The position numbers were made by a program, and so were the translations under genes. A stretch of DNA of 64,000 bases, taken from positions 2,701,001 through 2,765,000 of the forward strand of contig NZ_CP136684.1 in the NCBI RefSeq assembly GCF_032921865.1. Direction: 5' to 3'. Below are positions 55,879 through 63,064 of this stretch, in pieces; within the stretch, counting starts at the first letter, position 1; every line of letters begins with the position of its first letter. Source of the DNA: Thalassospira lucentensis. Its GTDB lineage: Bacteria > Pseudomonadota > Alphaproteobacteria > Rhodospirillales > Thalassospiraceae. The notes beneath the pieces were generated by a model. The model searched no databases. It was not told the DNA's origin and was given only the letters and a program-made list of their open reading frames with translations.

Positions 55879-56457
55879 ATGCAGGGTTCCAAACCAGTCG
55901 AATGCGAAGTGCTTAACGTTATCCAGGCGGCAGGTATCTGGCCGGACTGCGATGACAAGACGCAGCTTTTGCAGGCGATCAATACGCTGATTTCGGGTGG
56001 TGGCAATGGTGGTGGCGGTGGTGCGACACCGCTTGGCACGGTGCTGCCGTTTGCCGGTGCGACGGCGCCGGAGGGCTTCATGCTGTGCGATGGTACCGAA
56101 CTGCTGGCCAGCGAGCATGCCGATCTGTTTGCCGTGATCGGTACGGTTTATGGCGAAGGCGAAGCACCGGGCAGCTTCAAGCTTCCTGATCTGCGGGGCC
56201 GCACCGCGATTGGTGCCGGTCAGGGTGTTGATCTGACGGATCGGCCGCTTGGCCAAATCGCAGGAGCGGAAACTCATAGGCTGATTATCGCTGAAATGCC
56301 GTCGCACAGTCATGGAAGCACTTTCAATACATCCGGGCCTCACAACGTTGGCTCGAACGGCAACGGACAGTTTGGCTCGACCGGCTCGACCGGGGGCGAT
56401 CAACCGCACAACAACATGCAGCCTTTCGTGGTGTTGAACTACATCATCAAGGTCTGA
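55879..56457 (+). CDS. Phage tail-collar domain protein 1
   Basis: The 192-residue protein has an N-terminal module (VLNVIQAAGIWPDCDDKTQLLQAINTLI, in parts), a glycine-rich linker, and a tail-collar domain with GTVLPFAGATAPEGFMLCDG, FAVIGTVYGEG and FKLPDLRGRTAIGAG. The C-terminus has a histidine pair motif (MPSHSHG) as in receptor-contacting collar tips. ATG 55879 was chosen for its spacing from AAGGAG. It is a paralogue of the next gene. Confidence 0.9.
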   Translation: MQGSKPVECEVLNVIQAAGIWPDCDDKTQLLQAINTLISGGGNGGGGGATPLGTVLPFAGATAPEGFMLCDGTELLASEHADLFAVIGTVYGEGEAPGSFKLPDLRGRTAIGAGQGVDLTDRPLGQIAGAETHRLIIAEMPSHSHGSTFNTSGPHNVGSNGNGQFGSTGSTGGDQPHNNMQPFVVLNYIIKV

Positions 56458-56476
56458 TTTTACCAAGTTCCTTCGA

Positions 56477-56508
56477 CCCGGCAGCATCCCGCTGCCGGGT
56501 TTTCTTTT
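56477..56508 (+). terminator. Rho-independent terminator of tail-collar gene 1
   Basis: CCCGGCAGC and GCTGCCGGG form a perfect nine-base-pair stem over ATCCC, followed by TTTTCTTTT. Confidence 0.9.
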
Positions 56509-56528
56509 ATCCAAAACGGAGAATATCC

Positions 56529-57143
56529 ATGCAGTGTAATACACCGGTTGCCAGCGAAGTTCTGAACGTTGTTCTGGCGGCCAATATCGCGCCGGATCGC
56601 CAGGATGACACCCAGCTTTTGCAGGCGATCAATACCCTGATTGCCAATGGTGGTTCGGGCGGTAGTGGAGGCAATGGCGGCGGTTCCGGTGCCGAAATCG
56701 GCTCTGTCACCGCCTTTGCCATGCCGACCCCGCCGGAAGGCTGGCTGGTCTGTGACGGTTCGGCGGTTTCTCGGACCGACTATGCTGATCTGTTTGCTGC
56801 GATTGGTACCGTCTGGGGCGATGGTGACGAGATCACCACCTTTAACCTGCCGGACCTTCGCGGTGAGTTCATTCGCGGTTTTGATGCCGGTCGGGAGGCG
56901 GATGTCGGACGCGAGTTTGCTTCTTGGCAGGCTGATGAATTTAAACGACACACTCATACTTATACTCGCCGATCTGGTACAGCCGAAGCTGGTAGTTCTG
57001 GACCGGGTAGCCGTACCAATCTGGAAACATTGAACACTTCAGAGACGGGTGGAGATGAAACCCGCCCGCGTAACATCGCCATGACCTATGCGATCAAGGC
57101 GTTTTATCCGGGTGGCGGCTTCGGCCTGATATCTGACGGATGA
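56529..57143 (+). CDS. Phage tail-collar domain protein 2
   Basis: The 204-residue paralogue shares the N-terminal module (QLLQAINTLI) and Gly-rich linker with protein 1, then GSVTAFAMPTPPEGWLVCDG and FNLPDLRGEFIRGFD. The C-terminal third (HTHTYTRRSGTAEAG onward) differs from that of protein 1, so the two may recognise different receptors. It has its own ribosome-binding site (CGGAGAA) and terminator. Confidence 0.9.
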   Translation: MQCNTPVASEVLNVVLAANIAPDRQDDTQLLQAINTLIANGGSGGSGGNGGGSGAEIGSVTAFAMPTPPEGWLVCDGSAVSRTDYADLFAAIGTVWGDGDEITTFNLPDLRGEFIRGFDAGREADVGREFASWQADEFKRHTHTYTRRSGTAEAGSSGPGSRTNLETLNTSETGGDETRPRNIAMTYAIKAFYPGGGFGLISDG

Positions 57144-57150
57144 GTGATGG

Positions 57151-57180
57151 GCGGGGGCCGGGTTTCCGGGCCCCGCTTTT
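57151..57180 (+). terminator. Intrinsic terminator of tail-collar gene 2
   Basis: A GC-only stem (57151-57161 with 57165-57176, allowing one bulge) over TTT is followed by TTTT. Confidence 0.75.
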
Positions 57181-57198
57181 ACCTGCGGCGCGAAGGAC

Positions 57199-57273
57199 TG
57201 GATTCCCGCCTGCGCGGGAATGACGGCAGGGAAAAGCTCCTTTCCCCGTCACTCCCGCGAAAGCGGGAGTCCA
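57199..57273. repeat. Paired-hairpin intergenic repeat, copy 2
   Basis: TGGATTCCCGC and GCGGGAGTCCA bound two head-to-head hairpins with AATGACGG and CGTCACT inside. This copy lies between tail-collar gene 2 and the convergent Sel1-repeat gene and may stop transcription from both sides. Confidence 0.85.
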
Positions 57274-57320
57274 TCGTGCCGCATCCTTATAACCGGCGAT
57301 GAGCCTGCGGTCCGATGGTT

Positions 57321-58874
57321 TTACTGTGCCCCTTTTTCCGCCAGATATCTGGTGACCTGGGCAGCGGCGCGGGTGCGTTGTTCGTAGGTGACGGAGGGGG
57401 CGGCGACTTCGATCCAGGTTTTGGCTTCGACATGATCGCGCGCAGCCGCGATGGAAAGATAGTACCAGGCAAGTTCGAGGTCTTCGGTGGTGTATTCGCC
57501 GTAATAATGCATCCGGCCCATGGCGGCAAAACCGTTGGTATCGTCAAGTTCGACGGCCTTCTGATACCAGACAATTGCGCCTGCCGGGTCTTCGGGGCCA
57601 CCGATGCCGTATTCAAGGAAATGGCCGTAATAGTAAGGGGCATCGGGATCGCCGTTTTCAGCGGCAAGCTTCATCCACTTCCGGGCCAGCACCGGATCGG
57701 GTTCGATGCCCTCGGCCCCGGACTGGTAGATGGCGGAAAGGCTGTATTGGGCGTAGGCGTCGCCGTCGGAGGCGGCCTTTTCATACCATTCGCGTGCGCG
57801 GGGGAGGCTGACATCGACCCCGATACCATGCAGATAGCAATCGGCCAGATTGACCATGGCAGACACATCGCCCAGATCGGCGGCGCGCCGATAGTGATAG
57901 GCGGCTTCGGTGGCGTCGGGTGCGACGCCCGATCCATTGAGATACATGACGCCAATCAGGTTGATCGCGCCGGCATGGTTATGATCCGCCGCCTTGCGGG
58001 CCAGTTCCATCGCGCGGGTGAAATCCTGCGGCACGCCATCGCCATAATAGGCGGCCAGCGCATCGGCAAAGAGTGGTTCGGTATCGGGTGCCGGGGCTGA
58101 AACAGGAGCAGGAGCAGCAGGAGCAGGAGCCGGTTCGATCACGATGGATCTGGAGGATGTAAAGCGTTCGGTTATCGTGCCGTTGGCATCCATGGTCCGG
58201 TTGGTGAAGGGGCAGGGTTCTGATGCCGGGTAGGTCGTAATCGCATCGCCGTCGGCCAGAACCGCGATGGCCGGGGCGTAACCCTGTTTGGCAGCACAAT
58301 TGTACCAGCCTTCGGCTTCTTCGAAGGCATCAAAGAAGAGGAATTGTCCTTCGAGATATTCGGCGAGCGCGAACTGTGCGGCGGGATCGCCATTCATGGC
58401 GCGGGTGCGCAGGGCGTTTTCATCGCTATCGTAGCTGTTTGCGGTGTCGGAAGTGTCTGGTGCGTTTTGCTTCTGGTCGGCGGTGTAACCGGCCCCGGTG
58501 TAATAGCATTCGCCGGTTTCGCTGATATCGAAATTGGCGTTGATGTTTTGCAGCTGATCAATGGCGGGCTGGTCACCCTGCAGGGCAGCGCATTCAAGCA
58601 GGCGGGTGATGGTGAAGTGTTCATCATCGTCAATGTGGCCGTCTTCGGCATAGTCGTAGGACAGTATGGCGCCCAGTATGCGCTGGGCCTCTGCATCGCC
58701 TGCGTAGGACTTGCGCCAGTATTCCCGGATCAGGGGATCGTCATCGGTGTTCTGGGCGATTTCCGCAGGGGTGGTCAGTGTTGGTGTGGCGAAGGACGCC
58801 AAGGCCGGGGCCATTGCAGACAGGCCCAAAGTGCCCGCGAAAACAAGTGATGCGACATACGGGAACCGGGACAT
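57321..58874 (-). CDS. Secreted Sel1-repeat protein
   Basis: The 517-residue protein has a signal peptide (cleavage near ALA, about residue 27), a cysteine-bearing N-terminal half, an Ala/Pro-rich linker (APAPAAPAPVSAPAP), and five to six Sel1 repeats in the C-terminal half (for example EAAYHYRRAADLGDVSAMVNLADCY). Sel1 proteins are scaffolds for protein contacts. GGAG precedes the ATG. It is antisense to the phage genes on both sides, so it reads as an inserted accessory gene rather than a virion component. Confidence 0.88.
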   Translation of the reverse strand: MSRFPYVASLVFAGTLGLSAMAPALASFATPTLTTPAEIAQNTDDDPLIREYWRKSYAGDAEAQRILGAILSYDYAEDGHIDDDEHFTITRLLECAALQGDQPAIDQLQNINANFDISETGECYYTGAGYTADQKQNAPDTSDTANSYDSDENALRTRAMNGDPAAQFALAEYLEGQFLFFDAFEEAEGWYNCAAKQGYAPAIAVLADGDAITTYPASEPCPFTNRTMDANGTITERFTSSRSIVIEPAPAPAAPAPVSAPAPDTEPLFADALAAYYGDGVPQDFTRAMELARKAADHNHAGAINLIGVMYLNGSGVAPDATEAAYHYRRAADLGDVSAMVNLADCYLHGIGVDVSLPRAREWYEKAASDGDAYAQYSLSAIYQSGAEGIEPDPVLARKWMKLAAENGDPDAPYYYGHFLEYGIGGPEDPAGAIVWYQKAVELDDTNGFAAMGRMHYYGEYTTEDLELAWYYLSIAAARDHVEAKTWIEVAAPSVTYEQRTRAAAQVTRYLAEKGAQ

Positions 58875-58975
58875 TGGTGCTCCATTCAAATTGCCCGGCC
58901 CTGTCACGGTCGGTTGAGACGGATTTTGACAATATTTCAACGATATCGGCAACCGGGAATTGAAGGGAAAGCGAT

Positions 58976-59545
58976 ATGGCACTGAGCGACATCGCACTTT
59001 GTGCGCGCGCATTGGTGATGATCGGGGCGGCACCGATTGTTTCGTTCGAGGATGACACCGCCGAGGCCGAGGTGGCGGGGATGCTTTATCCGGCTATCCG
59101 GGACGGGATGCTGGCGGGTTATCCGTGGCGATTTGCGGCACGGGGCGCGTGGCTGGCGCGGATGGAAAGTGAGGATGCGACCGGTTCGGGTGACGGGATG
59201 TTTGTCCTGCCGGGTGATTTTATCCGGCTGCTGTCTCTTGAGACGGATGGCGGGGCGGTGCCGGAGTTTGAGCTGGTGCAGGGGGCGGTGAGGTGCGGGG
59301 CGGATCGGGCGTACTTACGCTATGTCGGGCGGCTGGCGGAGGGGGCGTTTCCCGCGTTTTTTGATCTGGCGCTGATTATGCGCCTTGCGGCGGAGTTTTG
59401 TGTGCCGCTGACCGAAAGTACGTCGCGGGCGGAGTATCTTTTTAAACGCGCCGAAGACCAGTTTCGCAGCGCGCGGCTGGCCGATGCGCAGCAATCAACC
59501 CCGCGGGCGATTGGGGATTTCACCCTGATCGGGGTGCGGGGATAG
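58976..59545 (+). CDS. Tail tubular protein A-like (T7 gp11-type adaptor)
   Basis: The 189-residue protein matches T7 gp11-type tail adaptors: ALVMIGAAPIVSFEDDTAEAEVAGMLYPAIRD in parts, YPWRFAARGAWLAR, and LPGDFIRLLSLE. It would form the ring between portal and tail nozzle. AGGGAAA precedes the ATG. The next gene, the nozzle protein, follows after 31 bases. Confidence 0.88.
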   Translation: MALSDIALCARALVMIGAAPIVSFEDDTAEAEVAGMLYPAIRDGMLAGYPWRFAARGAWLARMESEDATGSGDGMFVLPGDFIRLLSLETDGGAVPEFELVQGAVRCGADRAYLRYVGRLAEGAFPAFFDLALIMRLAAEFCVPLTESTSRAEYLFKRAEDQFRSARLADAQQSTPRAIGDFTLIGVRG

Positions 59546-59576
59546 GAAATTTCGGGTGTGGTGAAGGGGACGGGTT

Positions 59577-61508
59577 ATGGCGCGCAGGGTACTGGAAAAG
59601 ACGACATTTTCGACTGGTGAACTGGCGCCGGAATTGTGGGGGCGGTCGGACCTTAATGCCTATGGCAATGGGGCGGCGCGGTTGCGCAATGTGTTCATTG
59701 AACCGAGCGGCGGGGTGCGCAGACGGCCCGGTATCGCGTTGATTGATGCGGTGTCCGGCCCGGTGCGGTTGATCCCGTTCGAGTTCAATACAGAGCAGAC
59801 CTATCTGATGGTGTTTGGGGATTATCAGGGCACGGTTTATCGCGACGGGGTGGCGATTGTCGGGTTTGAGACGCCGTTCGGGGTGGCGCATCATGCGCTT
59901 CTGAACTGGACGCAAAGTGCCGATACGCTGCTTGTCACCCACCCGGAGGTCGAGCCGATGCGCCTGACGCGCAAAGGATCAGACGACGGGGCGGGGACGT
60001 GGGAGCTGACCAACTGGGCGTGGCGCGAAACGGCGGTGAAGCGGTTTCAGCCATACTATAAATTCGGGGATCTGGCGGTTTCGATCACGCCATCGGGGAC
60101 AGGTGGCGCTGGTGGCACGATCAGCATCACGGCCAGTTCGGCGCTTTTCGAGGCCGGGCATGTCGGGACGCGCTGGCGCATTCAGGGGATCGAGGGGCAG
60201 ATTGCCGGGGTTTCGAGTGCGACGGTGGCGACTATTGCGTTGAAAGAGGCGCTTCCGAATGCCAGCACGACACAGGATTTTGAAGAACAGGTTTTTTCGC
60301 CCGTGCGTGGCTGGCCGCGCAGCGTGACGTTTCATCAGGACCGGATGGTGATTGGCGGATCGCGGGATTTGCCCAATCGGTTGTGGATGTCGAAATCGGG
60401 GGATCTGTTCAATTTCGATCTGGGCGAGGGACTGGATGACGAGGCGATTGAATTTGCCCTGCTGGCCGATCAGGTCAATGCGATTACCGGTATTTTCGCC
60501 GGGCGCCATTTGCAGGTTTTCACCAGCGGATCGGAATGGATGGTGACGGGGGCCCCGTTGACCCCGGCCAATATCCAGGTCACGCGTCAGACCCGGATTG
60601 GCAGCCGGGCGGATCGGACGGTGCCGTTGGTCAATGTCGATGGCGCAACGATCTTTGCCGCGCGCAGCGGCCGGGAATTGCGCGAATTCCTGTTTACCGA
60701 TGTGGAGCAGGCCTATGGGGCGGCGGATTTGGCGCTTTTATCGCGCCATCTGGTGCAAAACCCGGTTGATCAGGCGTTTGATGCGGATCACCGGCTTTTG
60801 CATGTGGTGATGGGCGATGGCAGCCTTGGCACCTTAACACTTTATCGCAGCGAGGCGATTACCGCTTGGTCGGCGCAAAGTGTTGCGGGGGCGGCATTTC
60901 GGGCCGTCGCGGTGGCGGGCGGGCAGGTTTACCTTTGCCTTGAACGTGCTGGGAAATTTTACCTTGGCCGGTTTAATGAGGGTTGCGGGCTTGATCTTTC
61001 GATCACCGCACAAGTGGCGGAGGAGGAAAGCCCGCGCCGCCATTGGGGCGGGTTTGGTGATCTGGAAAATGTCACCCTGGCCGTGTGGGCCGATGGTCGG
61101 CTTTATCGCGACATTACGGTGTCGGGCGGCACGATCAGCCTTTCGGAAAATGTTTCAACGGTCGTGGCCGGATTGCCGTTTACCCATGAAATTGCCGCTT
61201 TGCCACCCGCCGGATCGGATGGCACGCGGGCACATGGGGGCAATGCGCTGCGGCTTGTGTCGGTGACGTTCCGGGTGCAGCAGACCGAACAGTTGCGCGT
61301 TGATACCGGGCGAGGATTGCGCGATGTCGCACTTGGCCGGGGGCGCCAAGAAGATGCGGCTTACAGCGGTGATGTGAGCTTGCGTGCCCTTGGCTGGCGG
61401 CGTGGCAGTGCCGGGCGGGACAATGATGGATTATGGCGGATCGCCGGGGATTTTCCCCGGCCTTTTTTATTGCTGGGGGTCGCCAGCGAATTGGGGGTGA
61501 ATGACTGA
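59577..61508 (+). CDS. Tail tubular protein B-like (T7 gp12-type nozzle)
   Basis: The 643-residue protein matches the podovirus tail nozzle family: FSTGELAPELWGRSDLNAYGNGAARLRNVF (in parts), GGVRRRPG, PFEFNTEQTYLMVFGD, WPRSVTFHQDRMVIGG and FTSGSEWMVTG. It should form the distal tail tube with the gp11-like adaptor. GAAGGGG precedes the ATG. Its last base overlaps the start of the next gene. Confidence 0.92.
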   Translation: MARRVLEKTTFSTGELAPELWGRSDLNAYGNGAARLRNVFIEPSGGVRRRPGIALIDAVSGPVRLIPFEFNTEQTYLMVFGDYQGTVYRDGVAIVGFETPFGVAHHALLNWTQSADTLLVTHPEVEPMRLTRKGSDDGAGTWELTNWAWRETAVKRFQPYYKFGDLAVSITPSGTGGAGGTISITASSALFEAGHVGTRWRIQGIEGQIAGVSSATVATIALKEALPNASTTQDFEEQVFSPVRGWPRSVTFHQDRMVIGGSRDLPNRLWMSKSGDLFNFDLGEGLDDEAIEFALLADQVNAITGIFAGRHLQVFTSGSEWMVTGAPLTPANIQVTRQTRIGSRADRTVPLVNVDGATIFAARSGRELREFLFTDVEQAYGAADLALLSRHLVQNPVDQAFDADHRLLHVVMGDGSLGTLTLYRSEAITAWSAQSVAGAAFRAVAVAGGQVYLCLERAGKFYLGRFNEGCGLDLSITAQVAEEESPRRHWGGFGDLENVTLAVWADGRLYRDITVSGGTISLSENVSTVVAGLPFTHEIAALPPAGSDGTRAHGGNALRLVSVTFRVQQTEQLRVDTGRGLRDVALGRGRQEDAAYSGDVSLRALGWRRGSAGRDNDGLWRIAGDFPRPFLLLGVASELGVND

Positions 61509-61951
61509 TGGGCGCGTTTGCATCCTATGCACCAATGGCACTTTCTACCCTGCAAACCGGGCAGCAGATTTCATCAAGCCGGGCGAACCAGAAAAGCCGC
61601 GCGGCAGAGACGGAGGCCAACCGGAAGGCCGATATTGCCAGCATCAATGCCAGCGAGACGGAACGCGCACGCGAACGAGCCGAGGAATTGCGCATCCGGC
61701 AGGCAAGGCTTCGCGCACGCCAAGGGGCGGCGGGCCTGCAAAGCGGGGCGACGGGATCGGCCAGTGCGGTTCTGGCCGGGTTTGAGAAGCAGGCATTATC
61801 GGACAGTCAGGCCGATGCGGATGCGGCAGCGCGCAGACGGGCCGAGGTTAACCGGCAGGCAAGCTATCGTGAAACATCGCTTTTGCGATCCTCGCAGGAT
61901 GACACGGTGGCACGGTTGAATGCGTGGTTTGCAAGGCGGGATGGGTGGTGA
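61508..61951 (+). CDS. Internal virion protein (T7 gp14-like)
   Basis: The 147-residue helical protein (NQKSRAAETEANRKADIASINASE, then QARLRARQGAAGLQSGATGSASAV) matches short ejection proteins that follow the nozzle gene in T7-like phages. These enter the host envelope during infection. The start overlaps the nozzle stop by one base. The gp15- and gp16-like ejection proteins expected next are absent here. Confidence 0.8.
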   Translation: MGAFASYAPMALSTLQTGQQISSSRANQKSRAAETEANRKADIASINASETERARERAEELRIRQARLRARQGAAGLQSGATGSASAVLAGFEKQALSDSQADADAAARRRAEVNRQASYRETSLLRSSQDDTVARLNAWFARRDGW

Positions 61952-61998
61952 GGGCCTAAGGGGTTGGTGGCTTGTATTGAGTGTGCGGCACTGTTTAC

Positions 61999-62073
61999 TG
62001 GATTCCCGCGTGCGCGGGAATGACGGGGAGTAGAGCGTCACAGCATCGTCACTCCCGCGAAAGCGGGAGTCCA
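61999..62073. repeat. Paired-hairpin intergenic repeat, copy 3
   Basis: This copy is almost the same as copy 2 (TGGATTCCCGC...AATGACGG and CGTCACTCCCGC...GGAGTCCA). It lies between the gp14-like gene and the lipoprotein gene. Confidence 0.85.
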
Positions 62074-62176
62074 TGGGGCATCTGATGATTGCAGAGTATT
62101 CAAACTGTTGCATTTACACCCGGCTTTCTCATGGATAGAAAGTAATTCAAGTTTTACAATTTTTACGGAACTCACT

Positions 62177-62965
62177 GTGAAAAATATCTTATTGTCTGGT
62201 CTTCTTTTCGTCCTCCTCGGTGGATGTGCGACCTACCCTGAACATGCTCCACGTGCGGACGAGCGCAGTCAATTTGCCGCGCGTGAACTTGTTTCGAGTG
62301 GCCGCCGTGTTGATATGGTTGTGGAAACCAGGGAGAAATTGGGGCTTCCCGACGATACGGAATGGTATGAAACGCTGTTTAATCCGGGCATATCGGGCTT
62401 TCCTATTATCGGCCTTTTCTCGTCTGATGGCAGTTTGTCGTACGTTTCAAAATATGCGCTTCCCGAAACTGTTGACGGACAGGCAATCGATAGTCCCGAT
62501 GCGGTTGACAGGGTTCTTTTGAATATGGTGAGCAAAGCGGGCAGACAGGCGGGAGGGCGTGTCATGCTTGAAGGGCAAGATTATCTGGTCTTTGAGAGCA
62601 AACTAGATGAAGGGGTGACCAATTATCTGCTCGTCTATAACAAGGGGAGTGTTTTGGTGGAAACGCCGGACCCGCTGGATGAATACGCTTGGGGCTTTAG
62701 TCCAAAATGGAAATCAGAGAGGCCAACAAGCCTTTATGTCTGTCAGGGTAACGCGTTCGCTCTGACTGAAGAAGGCGACATCAAGTACGGCGAAGATAAG
62801 AAGGGTCGCATTCTACCGATTCTTGATTGTGAGCTTGGGACATCTGTTCTTCATACGCGGTTTCTGGAGGAGCTTACCACCAACCCGTACTTTCTTTATG
62901 CGGATAAATCACCACGCGTAAATCGGTTCTATTTTCAAGAAAAAGTTATGTCACCGTTTTTTTAG
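62177..62965 (+). CDS. Lipoprotein of unknown function inserted in the phage cluster
   Basis: The 262-residue product begins with a short lipoprotein signal (KNILLSGLLFVLLGGC, lipobox LGGC, Cys about residue 17). The rest is unrecognised, with GLPDDTEWYETLFNPGISGFPIIGLFSSDG and a Cys pair in YVCQGN and LDCELG. The best start is GTG 62177. The gene and its leader look AT-richer than the neighbouring virion genes, which suggests separate acquisition. A repeat lies upstream and a terminator downstream. Confidence 0.75.
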   Translation: MKNILLSGLLFVLLGGCATYPEHAPRADERSQFAARELVSSGRRVDMVVETREKLGLPDDTEWYETLFNPGISGFPIIGLFSSDGSLSYVSKYALPETVDGQAIDSPDAVDRVLLNMVSKAGRQAGGRVMLEGQDYLVFESKLDEGVTNYLLVYNKGSVLVETPDPLDEYAWGFSPKWKSERPTSLYVCQGNAFALTEEGDIKYGEDKKGRILPILDCELGTSVLHTRFLEELTTNPYFLYADKSPRVNRFYFQEKVMSPFF

Positions 62966-63013
62966 TGCCTGAAGAAAGGCAATCATAGAAGCAGAACGGT
63001 ACATCGTTGCAAG

Positions 63014-63046
63014 CGGTCGGACATTTCATGTCCGGCCGTTTTTGTT
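63014..63046 (+). terminator. Rho-independent terminator of the lipoprotein gene
   Basis: CGGACAT and ATGTCCG pair perfectly over TTC, extended by flanking G/C pairs, and are followed by TTTTTGTTT. Confidence 0.88.
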
Positions 63047-63064
63047 TGAGCAATGGAGAAGTAT

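Noticed and set aside
57315-58100. Plus-strand 261-codon frame opposite the Sel1 gene
   Set aside because: The Sel1 repeats, signal peptide and ribosome-binding site are on the minus strand; the plus frame is Gly/Val-rich antisense.
52690-62073. The repeated hairpins looked at first like pieces of a CRISPR array
   Set aside because: Copies are about 4.5 kb apart with whole genes between them and are self-complementary pairs; there are no evenly spaced units and no cas genes.
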